Counted from the first letter of the stretch, positions 9,467 through 21,914 are shown. The stretch is DNA of 64,000 nucleotides from Mycobacterium sp. IS-3022 (GCF_001500065.1 NZ_LQIN01000011.1:1-64000); one strand, 5' to 3'. Numbers and translations: made by a program. The notes: generated from the letters alone by a model not told the origin.

Positions 9467-11287
9467 ATGATCGTGCAGAAACCCACTGCGGTCGAGGCCG
9501 ATCGAGAGCGTTGGCGCTCAGCGGTTGCCGGGGTGCTGGCAAAAAGCACCCGACGGGATCCCGCCGATCTGCCCGCCGAACCCGAGCGCCTACTGGATTC
9601 GCCGACCTACGACGGCTTCGCGATCCGTCCCCTCTACACCAGCCTGGACGCGCTGCCCGAACCGCCGCTGCCCGGCCAGTGGCCGTTCGTGCGTGGTGGT
9701 GACGCGCTGCGCGACGTCAAGACGGGGTGGAAGGTGGCAGAGGCGTTCCCGGCGAACGGTTCCGGCAGCCTGACCGAACACAACGGCGCCATATTGCTCG
9801 GTCTGACCGAAGGCGTCAGCGCGCTCGTCATCCGCGTCGGCGCTCCGGCGGGTGTGTCGGCGACCGAACTGGACCGGCTGTTCGACGGGGTCTACCTCGA
9901 TCTCGTTCCGGTGCTCTTCGAGATCGCCGGGCCGGATTACATTTCCGCGGCCGATGCGGTGCTCGGCTTGCTGGGCGATCTCGACGCCGACCAGCGGTCC
10001 CGCCTGTCGGTCGACTTCGGCGCCGACCCGCTGACCGCCCCGTTGAGCGGGCAGCAGGCGGCCGACGTCGGCGACGTGGTGGCGACCGCGGCAAAGCTGG
10101 ACGCCTTCGGCGGGCACGTTCGCGCCATCACCGTCGACGGTCCCGCATTCCACAATCTCGGCGCCAACGCGTCCTGGGAGCTGGCGGGCATGGTCGCCGC
10201 CGGGGTCAGCTACCTGCGGCTGCTGGGCCGAAGCGGCATGGCGGTCCCGGAAGCCCTGCGCCAGCTCAGCTTCCGTGTCGCCGCCGATGACGATCAGTTC
10301 ATGACGATCGCGAAGCTACGGGCGGCGCGCCGGCTGTGGGCCCGGGTGGCCGAGGTGGTCGGGGCGCCGGAGCACGGGGCCGCGACTTTGCACGCCGTGA
10401 CCTCGCTGCCGATGATGGCCAAACGCGATCCCTGGGTGAACATGCTGCGCACCACGCTGGCCGCCTTCTCGGCGGGCATCGGCGGCGCGGACACCGTCCA
10501 GGTGCACCCGTTCGACGTCGCGATCGCCGGTGGCTTCCCGGGCACCGCCCCGAGCTTCGCGCGCCGGATCGCCCGCAACACCCAGCTGCTGCTGCTCGAG
10601 GAGTCACATCTGGGCCGCGTGCTCGACCCCGCGGCGGGTTCCTGGCATGTCGAGGACCTCACCGAGCAGCTCGCCGTGCAGGCCTGGAAGCACTTCCAGG
10701 ACATCGAGTCCCGCGGCGGTTTCGGTGACGCCGCCGACTACATCGCCGGCCAGATCGCCGACGTCGCGGCCAGGAGAGCCGACGACATAGCCCACCGGCG
10801 CACCTCGCTCACCGGCGTGAACGAGTTCCCCGATATCGCCGAACCTGCTCTTCCGCAAGGAGATCCGCTGGCGGGGGTGCAGCGCTACGCGGCCGGCTTC
10901 GAGGCGCTGCGGGACCGGTCGGACGCCTTCCTCGAAAAGACCGGCGCGAGGCCGAAGGTGCTGCTGCTGCCGCTCGGTCCGCTCGCCGAACACAACATCC
11001 GCACCACGTTCGCGACGAACCTGCTCGCGTCGGGAGGCATCGAGGCGGTGACCGAGACGGCCGACGGCACACCCGCGATCGCGGTGATCTGCGGCACCGA
11101 CGCGCGCTACGCGACGGAAGCCTCCGCGGCCGTCGACGCCGCCCGTGCGGCCGGCGCCTCGCATGTTCTGCTTGCCGGACCGGAGAAGGCTGTGGCACAA
11201 GCGGATTCGAAACCAGACGGCTATCTGACCGCGAAAATCGATGCGGTCGGCACACTGTCGGACCTGCTCACCAGATTGGGGGCCTGA
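9467..11287 (+). CDS. mutA: Methylmalonyl-CoA mutase small (beta) subunit
   Basis: Protein of 606 residues, the MutA-type subunit of the heterodimeric adenosylcobalamin-dependent methylmalonyl-CoA mutase, interconverting succinyl-CoA and (R)-methylmalonyl-CoA in propionate and odd-chain/cholesterol catabolism and in supply of methyl-branched lipid precursors. It carries the mutase TIM-barrel (for example [46 protein letters not shown] at about 350-395) but its C-terminal domain lacks the DxHxxG cobalamin-binding motif, as is normal for the small subunit. mutB starts 2 nt after its stop. Confidence 0.95.
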   Translation: MIVQKPTAVEADRERWRSAVAGVLAKSTRRDPADLPAEPERLLDSPTYDGFAIRPLYTSLDALPEPPLPGQWPFVRGGDALRDVKTGWKVAEAFPANGSGSLTEHNGAILLGLTEGVSALVIRVGAPAGVSATELDRLFDGVYLDLVPVLFEIAGPDYISAADAVLGLLGDLDADQRSRLSVDFGADPLTAPLSGQQAADVGDVVATAAKLDAFGGHVRAITVDGPAFHNLGANASWELAGMVAAGVSYLRLLGRSGMAVPEALRQLSFRVAADDDQFMTIAKLRAARRLWARVAEVVGAPEHGAATLHAVTSLPMMAKRDPWVNMLRTTLAAFSAGIGGADTVQVHPFDVAIAGGFPGTAPSFARRIARNTQLLLLEESHLGRVLDPAAGSWHVEDLTEQLAVQAWKHFQDIESRGGFGDAADYIAGQIADVAARRADDIAHRRTSLTGVNEFPDIAEPALPQGDPLAGVQRYAAGFEALRDRSDAFLEKTGARPKVLLLPLGPLAEHNIRTTFATNLLASGGIEAVTETADGTPAIAVICGTDARYATEASAAVDAARAAGASHVLLAGPEKAVAQADSKPDGYLTAKIDAVGTLSDLLTRLGA

Positions 11288-11288
11288 G

Positions 11289-13556
<2,268 letters not shown>

Positions 13557-14549
13557 ATGGCCGAGCCGATCGCCGACCTCGCGACCGCCGTGGCGGACGG
13601 TGACCGCGCCGCCCTGGCGAGGGCCATCACCCTGGTCGAGTCGACCCGCGTCGACCACCGCGAGCAGGCACAGGAACTGCTGCTGAAACTGACCGCCCAT
13701 GCGGGCAAGGCGATGCGCGTCGGGATCACCGGGGTGCCGGGCGTGGGAAAGTCGACGACGATCGAAGCGCTCGGCATGTACCTGATCGACCAGGGGCACC
13801 GGGTCGCGGTCCTGGCGGTCGACCCGTCCTCGACCCGCACCCGCGGCTCGATCCTCGGTGACAAGACCCGGATGGCCCGACTGGCGGTGCATCCCGACGC
13901 CTACATCCGCCCGTCACCGACCTCGGGCACGCTGGGCGGCGTCGCCAAGGCCACCCGGGAGACGATCGTGCTGCTCGAAGCCGCGGGTTTCGACGTGGTC
14001 CTGGTCGAAACCGTCGGCGTCGGACAATCCGAGGTGACGGTGGCCAACATGGTCGACACCTTCGTGTTCCTCACGCTGGCGCGCACCGGTGACCAATTGC
14101 AGGGAATCAAGAAGGGCGTGCTCGAACTCGCTGACATCGTGGTGGTCAACAAAGCCGACGGTGAGCACGCGATCGAGGCCAAGAGGGCCGCCCGTGAGCT
14201 CGCCGGCGCCATCCGCCTCATCTATCCCCGTGAAACGCTTTGGCGCCCACCGGTTCTCACGATGAGCGCGCTGGAAGGGGCAGGCCTGGAGGAGTTGTGG
14301 GCGACCGTGCTCAGACATCGCGAGGTGCTGACCGAGGCAGGGGAGTTCGAAAGTCGCCGCCGCACTCAACAGGTCGAGTGGACATGGTCGATGGTGCGCG
14401 ACGCGGTCCTTGACCGGGTGCTGTCCAACCCGAAGGTCAAGGAGGTCCGCGGCGAGATCGAACGGCAGGTCCGCGACGGCGAATTGACTCCCGCGCTTGC
14501 TGCCCAACGGCTGCTCGACGCCTCTGACATGGGCGAACCTAACGAATAG
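13557..14549 (+). CDS. meaB: MeaB-type GTPase chaperone of methylmalonyl-CoA mutase
   Basis: G3E-family P-loop GTPase of 330 residues that protects methylmalonyl-CoA mutase and gates adenosylcobalamin loading. The Walker A motif GVPGVGKST lies at about residues 58-66, followed by VLAVDPSSTRTRGSILGDKTRM (switch region), ETVGVGQSE (Walker B/switch) and NKADG (base recognition). The ATG immediately follows the mutB TAG with no spacing, and the functional link agrees with the context. Older annotations call the family ArgK, a kinase activity that is not supported. Confidence 0.94.
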   Translation: MAEPIADLATAVADGDRAALARAITLVESTRVDHREQAQELLLKLTAHAGKAMRVGITGVPGVGKSTTIEALGMYLIDQGHRVAVLAVDPSSTRTRGSILGDKTRMARLAVHPDAYIRPSPTSGTLGGVAKATRETIVLLEAAGFDVVLVETVGVGQSEVTVANMVDTFVFLTLARTGDQLQGIKKGVLELADIVVVNKADGEHAIEAKRAARELAGAIRLIYPRETLWRPPVLTMSALEGAGLEELWATVLRHREVLTEAGEFESRRRTQQVEWTWSMVRDAVLDRVLSNPKVKEVRGEIERQVRDGELTPALAAQRLLDASDMGEPNE

Positions 14550-14596
14550 GTAACACGAGGTTTATTAGCCGGGGTTACGAGTAAATTCAATACATT

Positions 14597-15871
14597 GTGA
14601 CGGGTGTCAAGAGCCGGGAGCTCAGCGCAGCGCTTCCGCACGGTGTCCAGGGCGCAGCTGATTCGAACTTCGGGTGCACCGTGCGCGGCTTCGCCCGGCT
14701 GTTTCCCGGCCGCCGCTACGGCGGCGGCGCGCTGTCGATATACCTGCACGGGGAACCCGTCGTCGACGTGTGGACCGGCTACTCGGATCGCCGCGGCACC
14801 CAGCACTGGAACGCCGACACCGGCGCGATGGTTTTCTCGGTCACCAAGGGTTTGGCGTCGACGGTCATCCACCGCCTGGCCGACCGCGGCCTGATCGACT
14901 ACGACAGCCCGGTCGCCGAGTACTGGCCCGAGTTCGGCGTCAAGGGCAAGAGCCGGATCACGGTGCGCGACATGATGCAGCACCGGGCCGGGTTGTCTCA
15001 TCTCAACGGCTGCACCAAGGCCGAGTTGCTCGACCACCGCGTGATGGAGCAACGAGTCGCGTCCGCTCCGGTCAACAAACTGCTGTTCGGCCATCAGGCC
15101 TACCATGCGCTCACCTACGGCTGGCTGATGTCCGGCCTCGGCCGCGCGGTCACCGGCAAAGGCATGCGCGACCTGATCCGCGAAGAACTCGCCGAACCGC
15201 TCGACACCGACGGACTGCACCTGGGCCGCCCGCCCGTCGACGCGCCGACCCGCGCGGCGCAGATCCTCGCGCCACAGGGCACGTTCGCCAATCCCGTTTT
15301 CAACTTCATCGCCCCGCGGGTGGCGGCGCTCGGCGTTTCCGGGATGTTCGGCTCGATGTACTTTCCCGGGATGAAGGCCGTCGTCCAGGGCGACACCCCG
15401 TTCCTGGACGCCGAGATCCCGGCGGCCAACGGGGTCGCGACCGCGCGCAGCCTGGCCAAGATGTACGGCGCAATCGCCAACGGCGGCCGTATTGCGGGCA
15501 AACAGTTCCTGTCCGAAGAGCGCGTCGCGGCGCTCACCGGCAGGCCGAGCTACTGGCCGGACCGAAACATCTTCGTGCCGATGAGTTTCAATCTCGGGTA
15601 CCACTCGCTGCCGGTCCCGCCGGGATTCATGCCCGGCTTCGGCCATGCCGGCTTGGCCGGGTCGGTCGGCTGGGCCGATCCGACGAGCGGGTTGTCGTTC
15701 GGTTTCGTCCACAACCGGCTGTTGACGCGAATGGTGCTCGACCAGGCGGCGTTCGCGGGCTTGCAGGCGTTGATCCGGCGCGATGCGGCACGGGCGCGCA
15801 GGCGTGGCTACCAACCGGTGCCCGACCTGGGGGCGCCGTTCTGCGGGGTGTCGCGCTCGGTCGCCGGTTAG
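14597..15871 (+). CDS. lipL: Class C beta-lactamase-fold esterase (LipL-like)
   Basis: Serine hydrolase of 424 residues of the penicillin-binding-protein/beta-lactamase fold, annotated as LipL (Rv1497) in M. tuberculosis. The SxxK motif is SVTK (Ser81, Lys84) and the Tyr of the second motif is probably in HALTYGW near residue 173. A C-terminal GHAGLAGSVGW segment takes the place of the KTG box. It likely hydrolyses esters of short or medium chain and is not a proven beta-lactamase. The GTG start follows AT-rich sequence with TAAATT 9 nt upstream. meaB ends 47 nt before. Confidence 0.88.
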   Translation: MTGVKSRELSAALPHGVQGAADSNFGCTVRGFARLFPGRRYGGGALSIYLHGEPVVDVWTGYSDRRGTQHWNADTGAMVFSVTKGLASTVIHRLADRGLIDYDSPVAEYWPEFGVKGKSRITVRDMMQHRAGLSHLNGCTKAELLDHRVMEQRVASAPVNKLLFGHQAYHALTYGWLMSGLGRAVTGKGMRDLIREELAEPLDTDGLHLGRPPVDAPTRAAQILAPQGTFANPVFNFIAPRVAALGVSGMFGSMYFPGMKAVVQGDTPFLDAEIPAANGVATARSLAKMYGAIANGGRIAGKQFLSEERVAALTGRPSYWPDRNIFVPMSFNLGYHSLPVPPGFMPGFGHAGLAGSVGWADPTSGLSFGFVHNRLLTRMVLDQAAFAGLQALIRRDAARARRRGYQPVPDLGAPFCGVSRSVAG

Positions 15872-15993
15872 CTTTCGCATGGTTGGTCAAGTGTGATTTT
15901 GGGCGTGGTTGATCGTCCGGGCGGGATGCTCGGCTTTCGCGCGATGGTCAGTGCGTCACGTGGGGGCTGGGCCGTCGTGTTCCGGCAGGCTGA

Positions 15994-16425
15994 TTAGTCG
16001 CCGTGTGCGGCAGGCGTTCGTGTGCGCCGTGATGGCGGCCCAGAGCGAGCGGGCGGCAAGCTAAGTTGCGCCGTCAATGCGGCGCAGTCACGGTCGTCGG
16101 TCTTGACCTGCCCGAACCCAGTTGCATCCGTGCCGATTTCGTCTCTGATGGAGCGAACAGTCGCACCAGGACGGCGGCGTTCCAGTTCGGCGACCCACGG
16201 TCGATGTAAGCTCCCCGTGGCCTCGATCGCAATCACAGGCGCGGCCGGGCGGTGCTTGTTCAGTGCCAGCTCAAGCTGGGCGATACCTTCACGAGAGACC
16301 GGCAACGACACCGGCTCAGCGAGCAGACCAGTTCCATTACTGATCCACACGCGATTGAAGGCCTTGCCTGGATCGACAGCGACGATCACCATCGACGGAT
16401 CAAGGGCAACATCCAACACCGACAT
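15994..16425 (-). pseudogene. IS110-family transposase remnant
   Basis: The first ~120 residues are the DEDD catalytic domain of an IS110-type transposase: VAVDPGKAFNRVWISN with Asp18, IEATG with Glu69, and VKTDDRDCAAL with Asp110/Asp113. After LTAQLS the reading frame becomes low-complexity Pro/Arg/Ser sequence with no relation to the family and ends within about 25 residues. The C-terminal transposase domain with its catalytic serine is missing; full-length members have about 400 residues. No inverted or target repeats are visible. The 122 nt between lipL and this frame hold nothing recognisable. Confidence 0.82.
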
Positions 16426-16486
16426 GAGCAGCCTCCTCCGAACCGGACCTTCATCGAGGATCCGTCCAGTGACTACTCATTGCCTA

Positions 16487-17233
16487 TCAGCGGTCGGTCA
16501 GCGGGGCGCTGCTGAACCACCTGGTCTTCTGCCGCCAGGACTCCGCCGAGGTCAGCGCGAAGCCGGCGCCACACATGCACGCGAACACCCACACCAGGGT
16601 CGTTCCTCCGTCGAGCTGCTGCAGTGCGGGAATGTAGGCGGTGAGCAACCGGACGACGCATGCGGCGATGCCCGCGGCCGACGAGATCAGGTAGACGTTG
16701 GCGATCTTGCGTGACCGCGGATCCCTGCGCAGCACCAACAGGGCCCGGCTGCCGTAACCCAGGAGATAGATGAGGATGCCGCAGAGGACCAGCCAGTACA
16801 TGTTGAGCCAGAAGTCGGTGGGCACCTGGAAGAAGTCCGGCTTGTAGATCCGCGCGCCGTTACCGAGGGAGAAGGTGACCAGCAGCAGCGGGATGCAGAG
16901 CGTGGCAGGCAACTCCACGTACTGCCGGAACGACCGCTGCAGCAAATGGTCGTCCTGCAGCCGACCCAGCGCGTTGTAGACGACAGCGGACGCGGCGACG
17001 ATGTAGCAGTCGTGGCCGATGAAGTCCTCGACGTTCCATTTACCGGTCAGCGCGTGCAGCGCGACACCGAGCGTCTCCGACGCCCAGGGCGACATGAGCA
17101 GCACCGCCGTGCCTTGCAGTGCGATGTTGAGGGTAGCCGCGACCTCCCAGCGAGATGACCAGGTGACACGGCGAATCCACAGACTCCACGCGATACAGCA
17201 AAGCGTTATCGCGATGAGTGTCGCCAAAGCCAT
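16487..17233 (-). CDS. Seven-span membrane protein, function unknown
   Basis: Protein of 248 residues with about seven predicted membrane helices: LATLIAITLCCIAWSLWI, LNIALQGTAVLLM, CYIVAASAVVYNAL, LPATLCIPLLLVTFSLG, MYWLVLCGILIYLLGYG, VYLISSAAGIAACVV and LVWVFACMCGAGFAL. Mycobacteria have families of membrane proteins encoded beside small HTH regulators (for example those annotated MAB_1171c-like), and this may be one, though I cannot confirm it. It lies 44 nt downstream of the HTH gene 17278-17646 on the same strand and is probably co-transcribed. The Trp- and Cys-rich composition differs from neighbouring housekeeping genes. Confidence 0.7.
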   Translation of the reverse strand: MALATLIAITLCCIAWSLWIRRVTWSSRWEVAATLNIALQGTAVLLMSPWASETLGVALHALTGKWNVEDFIGHDCYIVAASAVVYNALGRLQDDHLLQRSFRQYVELPATLCIPLLLVTFSLGNGARIYKPDFFQVPTDFWLNMYWLVLCGILIYLLGYGSRALLVLRRDPRSRKIANVYLISSAAGIAACVVRLLTAYIPALQQLDGGTTLVWVFACMCGAGFALTSAESWRQKTRWFSSAPLTDR

Positions 17234-17277
17234 GGACGTTGCCTTCGGGCCGCTGTGGTACTCGGCAAATTGTACGG

Positions 17278-17646
17278 CTATAGGGGTGGAGCGTCACTGC
17301 GCGGCCTCAGCTCCGAGAGCTTCGGTGCGCGGGTGCGCGTCCGGATCGCCTCCCGCAGCGCGGTCGGCGAACTGCCCGACGCCGAAAGCGATTCGACGTA
17401 GCGCATGACTTCCTGCCTGGTCATCAGCCCGAACCGGACCTGGAGGTCGGGGTAGCTGAGGCCGAACCGATCGGCCACCCGGCGCAATTCCTCTGCATCG
17501 GGGTAGTCGGCTTCTTTGATGCGACGGTAGTAGGTGCTGCTCGATGTGCCGAGAGCGTCGTAGATGTCCTTCGCCTCGACATCTCCGTCGAGGAGATAGT
17601 CCAGCAGAGCTTTTAGCTGTCTGCCGTTCTCGTCGGTCCGTGGCAT
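17278..17646 (-). CDS. Small helix-turn-helix regulator
   Basis: Protein of 122 residues. The first 70 residues look like an HTH domain: KALLDYLLDGDVEAKDIYDALGTSSSTYYRRIKEADYPDAEELRRVADRFGL, with the TSSSTYYRR recognition helix. The tail is basic and proline-rich. It resembles small regulators annotated as XRE-like or phage-type repressors in mycobacteria; which one is uncertain. On the minus strand TAGAGT ends 6 nt before the ATG, so it is probably leaderless. Its promoter carries the inverted repeat ACTTAC-N6-GTAAGT. Confidence 0.75.
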   Translation of the reverse strand: MPRTDENGRQLKALLDYLLDGDVEAKDIYDALGTSSSTYYRRIKEADYPDAEELRRVADRFGLSYPDLQVRFGLMTRQEVMRYVESLSASGSSPTALREAIRTRTRAPKLSELRPRSDAPPL

Positions 17647-17648
17647 CC

Positions 17649-17666
17649 ACTTACTCTAACGTAAGT
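17649..17666. promoter_or_regulatory. Inverted repeat at the HTH gene promoter
   Basis: ACTTAC (17649-17654), six bases, GTAAGT (17661-17666): a perfect 6-6-6 inverted repeat 3 nt from the ATG of the HTH gene, spanning its -10 candidate TAGAGT (17658-17653 on the minus strand). Probable autoregulatory operator; no binding data. Confidence 0.5.
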
Positions 17667-17732
17667 TCCCGCGATGAGCGATGGCACCCGCAAATCGGCC
17701 AGTCGTGCCTTTATTGACACTGGCGTCACGGT

Positions 17733-17774
17733 TTTGGGATGCGTCTCCCAAATTTGGGACAGCTGAGCTATCTT
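17733..17774 (+). promoter_or_regulatory. TTTGGGA operator repeats and promoter of the condensation-like gene
   Basis: TTTGGGA at 17733-17739, then the perfect 14-bp palindrome TCCCAAATTTGGGA at 17746-17759, so three copies of one half-site. The -10 candidate TATCTT (17769-17774) follows and the ATG at 17782 is 7 nt further, implying a leaderless mRNA. The palindrome covers the expected -35 position. The local drop in GC is marked. Confidence 0.55.
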
Positions 17775-17781
17775 TGTTTTC

Positions 17782-18423
17782 ATGGTTGCCCCTTATCCGG
17801 CTGCGCCGACATCTGAGGTTCTCCACCCGTTCGGCGTATTTGCTCATGCAACGGTTCGCGTGACGGACCACCTCGCCGATACAACCCGATCGGCGACCAT
17901 GGCGAAGCTGTCGACTCCGCCCAGTGCTGAGTTGACGGCAGAGCTCGATGGCGCAGGCGAATGGCTCGGCCTGCCGGCCGACGAGATCCTGTTGGCGGCC
18001 CTGACCAGGACGGTGGCGCGCACACTCGGCGACGGCGTGGTGCCGGTCGACATCGCCAGCGAGCGCGGCGCCCTGCTCGACGCGGTGCCCATGGTGTGCG
18101 CGACCCTGCAGCAGGCCAGCGCCACCGAGGTGCTGGCAACCGTGCACCACACGCTGGCCGCCGCCTCGGAGCACGTCGCCGCCGAGCCGTCCGACGTGTA
18201 CTTCAACTACATCGGCCAGGCATCCGAGCAGACCCCGGTCCAAGAAACCCCGCCCGGTCTCGGCCATGCGCTCGAGGTGCGGGTGTACCGGGCCGACGGT
18301 GACGTGCACATCGACTGGTGGTTCGACACGAGCCGCTTCGAGACCTACACGGTCGAGGAGCTCAGCGAGCAGTTCCGCCTCGCGCTCATCGAGATGACCT
18401 CGGACGCGCTCCCGCTGCAGTAA
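17782..18423 (+). CDS. Stand-alone condensation-domain-like protein
   Basis: Protein of 213 residues that resembles the C-terminal half of non-ribosomal peptide synthetase condensation domains or related acyltransferases: LGLPADEILLAALTRTVARTL, the DVYFNYIGQ block and the closing VHIDWWFDTSRFETYTVEELSEQFRLAL are typical of that half. The HHxxxDG catalytic motif of the N-terminal half is absent; the closest is VHHTL. No PKS or NRPS gene is adjacent. It may be a degenerate or regulatory relative. Its function is unknown. Promoter and operator candidates lie immediately upstream; ileS follows after the T-box leader. Confidence 0.65.
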   Translation: MVAPYPAAPTSEVLHPFGVFAHATVRVTDHLADTTRSATMAKLSTPPSAELTAELDGAGEWLGLPADEILLAALTRTVARTLGDGVVPVDIASERGALLDAVPMVCATLQQASATEVLATVHHTLAAASEHVAAEPSDVYFNYIGQASEQTPVQETPPGLGHALEVRVYRADGDVHIDWWFDTSRFETYTVEELSEQFRLALIEMTSDALPLQ

Positions 18424-18463
18424 TCAATCGCGCCGTCGGCGCCGTCGTTTGCGGCCCTCGGTA

Positions 18464-18722
18464 GGATCGATCTCAACGGCACCGATCCGGCAATCACCGG
18501 GGAGCCTTCGGAAGAACCGCTCGACGTGATCCGTCGATGCTCAGTAGACCCGAACGGGTGGGCCCGTCATCGCCCGAACTAGAGCGGCGCACGTCTTCCC
18601 CGTGATGGCGTGCGCAAGCGGGGTGGTACCGCGGCGCCCGCGCAGCAGCGCGACGTCGTCCCCGTGCCGTGAGGATTGGCTTCCGAGGCCGGAGGCCTCA
18701 ATTTGGCACAGGGAGACCATCA
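18464..18722 (+). promoter_or_regulatory. T-box leader of ileS (translational type)
   Basis: The T-box core TGGTACCGCGG is at 18624-18634. Upstream, GGATCG (18464-18469) pairs with CGATCC (18483-18488) to form a very short Stem I whose loop opens with ATC (18470-18472), an isoleucine codon and the likely specifier. The following ACCGGGGAGCC...TTCGGAAGAAC segment matches the Stem II region of actinobacterial ileS leaders. GTCCCCGTGCC (18658-18668) can pair with GGCACAGGGAGAC (18705-18717), hiding the Shine-Dalgarno GGGAG (18711-18715). No U-run terminator is seen, so control is probably of translation by uncharged tRNA-Ile. Confidence 0.88.
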
Positions 18723-21700
18723 GTGACCGCTTATCCCAGGCCGGCGGCCGGCGCACCCAAGTTCCCCGCACTCGAGCTCGAGGTCTTGCGGTACTGGGAC
18801 GCCGATGACACCTTCCACGCCAGCATCGCGCGCCGCGACGATGCCCCCGAGTACGTGTTCTACGACGGTCCGCCGTTCGCCAACGGCCTGCCGCACTACG
18901 GGCATCTGCTCACCGGTTACGTCAAGGACATCGTGCCGCGGTATCGCACCATGCGCGGTTACAAGGTGGAGCGCCGGTTCGGCTGGGACACCCATGGCCT
19001 GCCCGCCGAACTCGAGGTGCAGCGCCAGCTCGGCATCACCGACAAGGCGCAGATCGAGGAGATGGGCATCGAGAAGTTCAACGATGCCTGCCGCGCCTCG
19101 GTGCTCAGGTACACCAACGAGTGGCAGGCTTACGTGACTCGCCAAGCCCGCTGGGTCGACTTCGAAAACGACTACAAGACATTGGATCTCGGCTACATGG
19201 AGTCGGTGATCTGGGCGTTCAAGCAGCTCTGGGACAAGGGGCTGGCCTACGAGGGCAACCGGGTGTTGCCGTACTGCTGGAACGACGAGACGCCGCTGTC
19301 CAGCCATGAGCTGCGGATGGACGACGACGTCTACCAGAGCCGGCAGGACCCCGCGATCACCGTGGGCTTCACGGTCGCCGGCGGCCCCTTGGCGGGGGCT
19401 CACCTGCTGATCTGGACCACGACGCCGTGGACGTTGCCGTCGAACCAGGCCGTCGCGGTCAATCCCGACGTCACCTATGTCCAGGTGCGGGCGCCTGACG
19501 GGCGGCGCTATGTGCTTGCCGAGGCGCGGGTTCCTGCTTACGCGCGCGAGCTCGGTGAGGAGCCGGAGGTGCTCGGCACGTACTCCGGACGCGACCTGCT
19601 CGAGACGCGCTATCTTCCGCCGTTCCCGTATTTCATGGACGCCCCCAACTCATTTCGCGTGCTGTCCGCCGACTTCGTCAGCACCGAGGACGGAACCGGC
19701 ATCGTGCACATGTCGCCCGCGTACGGCGAGGACGACATGCTCACCGCCCAGGCCGCGGGCATCGAGGCCGTCACGCCGGTCGACTCGAAGGGAAGGTTCG
19801 ACGCGACCGTGCCCGACTACGCGGGACATCACGTCTTCGACGCCAACCCGCAGATCATCCGCGACCTGAAGAACGGCGCCGGCCCGGTGGCCGTCAACGG
19901 CGCGGTGCTGCTGCGCCACGAGACCTACGAGCACTCGTATCCGCACTGCTGGCGGTGCCGGAATCCGTTGATCTACCGGGCGGTGTCGTCGTGGTTCATC
20001 AAGGTGACGGAGTTCCGCGACCGCATGGTCGAGCTCAACCAGCAGATCACCTGGTACCCCGAGCACGTGAAGGACGGCCAGTTCGGCAAGTGGCTGGCCG
20101 GCGCCCGGGACTGGTCGATCTCCCGAAACCGGTACTGGGGCACCCCGATCCCGGTGTGGAAGTCCGACGACCCGGCGTATCCCCGCATCGACGTGTACGG
20201 CAGCCTCGACGAGCTGGAACGCGACTTCGGGGTCCGGCCCACGAACCTGCACCGGCCCTACATCGACGAGCTGACCCGGCCCAACCCCGACGACCCCACC
20301 GGAAAGTCGACGATGCGGCGCATCGAGGACGTGCTCGACGTGTGGTTCGACTCCGGTTCCATGCCGTACGCGCAGGTGCACTACCCGTTCGAGAACCAGA
20401 AGTGGTTCGACGGGGTGAGCGGCAGCGGAAGTGAGGCCGGCGAAGAGGCGCACTTCCCCGGTGACTTCATCGTGGAGTACATCGGTCAGACCCGCGGCTG
20501 GTTTTACACGCTGCACATCCTGGCCACCGCGCTGTTCGACAAGCCGGCGTTCAAAACCTGTGTGGCACATGGCATCGTGCTCGGTAACGACGGTCAGAAG
20601 ATGAGCAAGTCGCTTCGCAATTATCCGGACGTCACCGAGGTGTTCGACCGCGACGGCTCAGACGCGATGCGCTGGTTCCTGATGGCCTCGCCGATCCTGC
20701 GCGGCGGCAACCTGATCGTCACCGAGCAGGGCATCCGCGAAGGGGTGCGGCAGGTGCTGCTGCCGCTGTGGAACACCTACACCTTCCTGGCGCTCTACGC
20801 ACCGAAGAAGGGCACCTGGCGCACGGACTCGACCCATGTGCTGGACCGCTACATCTTGGCGAAGCTGGCCGCGCTGCGCGACGACCTGACCGCGTCGCTC
20901 GACGTGTGCGACATCGCCGGCGCATGCGACCAGCTGCGGCAGTTCACCGAGGCGCTGACCAATTGGTATGTGCGACGGTCCCGTTCGCGGTTCTGGGAGG
21001 AGGATCCCGACGCGATCGACACGTTGCACACGGTGCTGGAGGTGACGGGCAGGCTGGCCGCTCCACTGCTGCCGTTGATCACCGAGGTGATCTGGCGCGG
21101 TGTGACGGGGGAACGGTCCGTGCATCTGACCGACTGGCCCGAGGCCGACCTGCTGCCGAAGGACGCCGAATTGGTGGCCGACATGGACCTGGTGCGCGAG
21201 GTTGCCTCGACGGGCTCGTCGCTGCGCAAGGCCAAGAAGCTGCGGGTGCGGCTGCCGCTGCCGAAACTGACTGTGGCCGTGAACAGTCCACTGCGGCTCG
21301 ATCCGTACCGCGACCTGATCGCCGACGAGCTCAACGTCAGGGCGGTCGAGCTGACCGACGACATCGCCGCCTACGGTCGCTTCGAGCTGACGGTCAACGC
21401 CAAAGTGGCGGGGCCGCGGCTCGGCAAGGACGTGCAGGCCGCGATCAAGGCCGTCAAGTCGGGGGAGGCCGTCGTCAACGACGACGGCACATTGACCGCG
21501 GGCCCCGCGGTACTGCAACCCGAGGAGTACAGCTCGCGGCTGGCGGCCGCCGATCCCGAGTGGACCGCGGCGCTGCCCGACGGGGCCGGCCTCGTGGTGC
21601 TCGACGGCACGGTGACCGAGGAGCTGGAAGCCGAGGGCTGGGCGCGCGATCTGATCCGCGAGCTTCAGGATCTGCGCAAGTCCACGGGTCTCGACGTGTC

Positions 21701-21869
21701 CGATCGGATCTCGGTGGTGATCTCGGTACCACGGGCGCGGGACGGGTGGGCCCGCGCGCACCGCGAGCTGATCGCCCGCGAGATCCTTGCCACGAATTTC
21801 GAATTCGGCGAGCCTGCCGACGGCACGGAGATCGGTGACGGTGTGCGGGTGGCGATCGCGAAGGTGTGA
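18723..21869 (+). CDS. ileS: Isoleucyl-tRNA synthetase
   Basis: Class I synthetase of 1048 residues, the length of the long, eukaryote-like IleRS2 type that is weakly sensitive to mupirocin. The HIGH motif reads PHYGH (about residue 57-61) and KMSKS is intact ([13 protein letters not shown], about residue 625). The CP1 editing domain lies between ([14 protein letters not shown] at about 240). The anticodon-binding domain occupies about residues 690-860. The start is GTG 18723, behind GGGAG at 18711-18715; earlier in-frame starts would lie within the T-box. Expression is predicted to rise when tRNA-Ile is uncharged. Confidence 0.96.
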   Translation: MTAYPRPAAGAPKFPALELEVLRYWDADDTFHASIARRDDAPEYVFYDGPPFANGLPHYGHLLTGYVKDIVPRYRTMRGYKVERRFGWDTHGLPAELEVQRQLGITDKAQIEEMGIEKFNDACRASVLRYTNEWQAYVTRQARWVDFENDYKTLDLGYMESVIWAFKQLWDKGLAYEGNRVLPYCWNDETPLSSHELRMDDDVYQSRQDPAITVGFTVAGGPLAGAHLLIWTTTPWTLPSNQAVAVNPDVTYVQVRAPDGRRYVLAEARVPAYARELGEEPEVLGTYSGRDLLETRYLPPFPYFMDAPNSFRVLSADFVSTEDGTGIVHMSPAYGEDDMLTAQAAGIEAVTPVDSKGRFDATVPDYAGHHVFDANPQIIRDLKNGAGPVAVNGAVLLRHETYEHSYPHCWRCRNPLIYRAVSSWFIKVTEFRDRMVELNQQITWYPEHVKDGQFGKWLAGARDWSISRNRYWGTPIPVWKSDDPAYPRIDVYGSLDELERDFGVRPTNLHRPYIDELTRPNPDDPTGKSTMRRIEDVLDVWFDSGSMPYAQVHYPFENQKWFDGVSGSGSEAGEEAHFPGDFIVEYIGQTRGWFYTLHILATALFDKPAFKTCVAHGIVLGNDGQKMSKSLRNYPDVTEVFDRDGSDAMRWFLMASPILRGGNLIVTEQGIREGVRQVLLPLWNTYTFLALYAPKKGTWRTDSTHVLDRYILAKLAALRDDLTASLDVCDIAGACDQLRQFTEALTNWYVRRSRSRFWEEDPDAIDTLHTVLEVTGRLAAPLLPLITEVIWRGVTGERSVHLTDWPEADLLPKDAELVADMDLVREVASTGSSLRKAKKLRVRLPLPKLTVAVNSPLRLDPYRDLIADELNVRAVELTDDIAAYGRFELTVNAKVAGPRLGKDVQAAIKAVKSGEAVVNDDGTLTAGPAVLQPEEYSSRLAAADPEWTAALPDGAGLVVLDGTVTEELEAEGWARDLIRELQDLRKSTGLDVSDRISVVISVPRARDGWARAHRELIAREILATNFEFGEPADGTEIGDGVRVAIAKV

Positions 21870-21914
21870 CGGGCCCGCTTGCCTTCGCAGTACTCGACGC
21901 GGCGCTGCGGCGCG

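Noticed and set aside
14674..15912. A 412-residue frame overlapping lipL
   Set aside because: Arg-rich +1 shadow of lipL; lipL has clear SxxK and family sequence.
15994..16425. Intact insertion sequence
   Set aside because: Only the N-terminal DEDD domain of the transposase is present, without the C-terminal domain or element ends.
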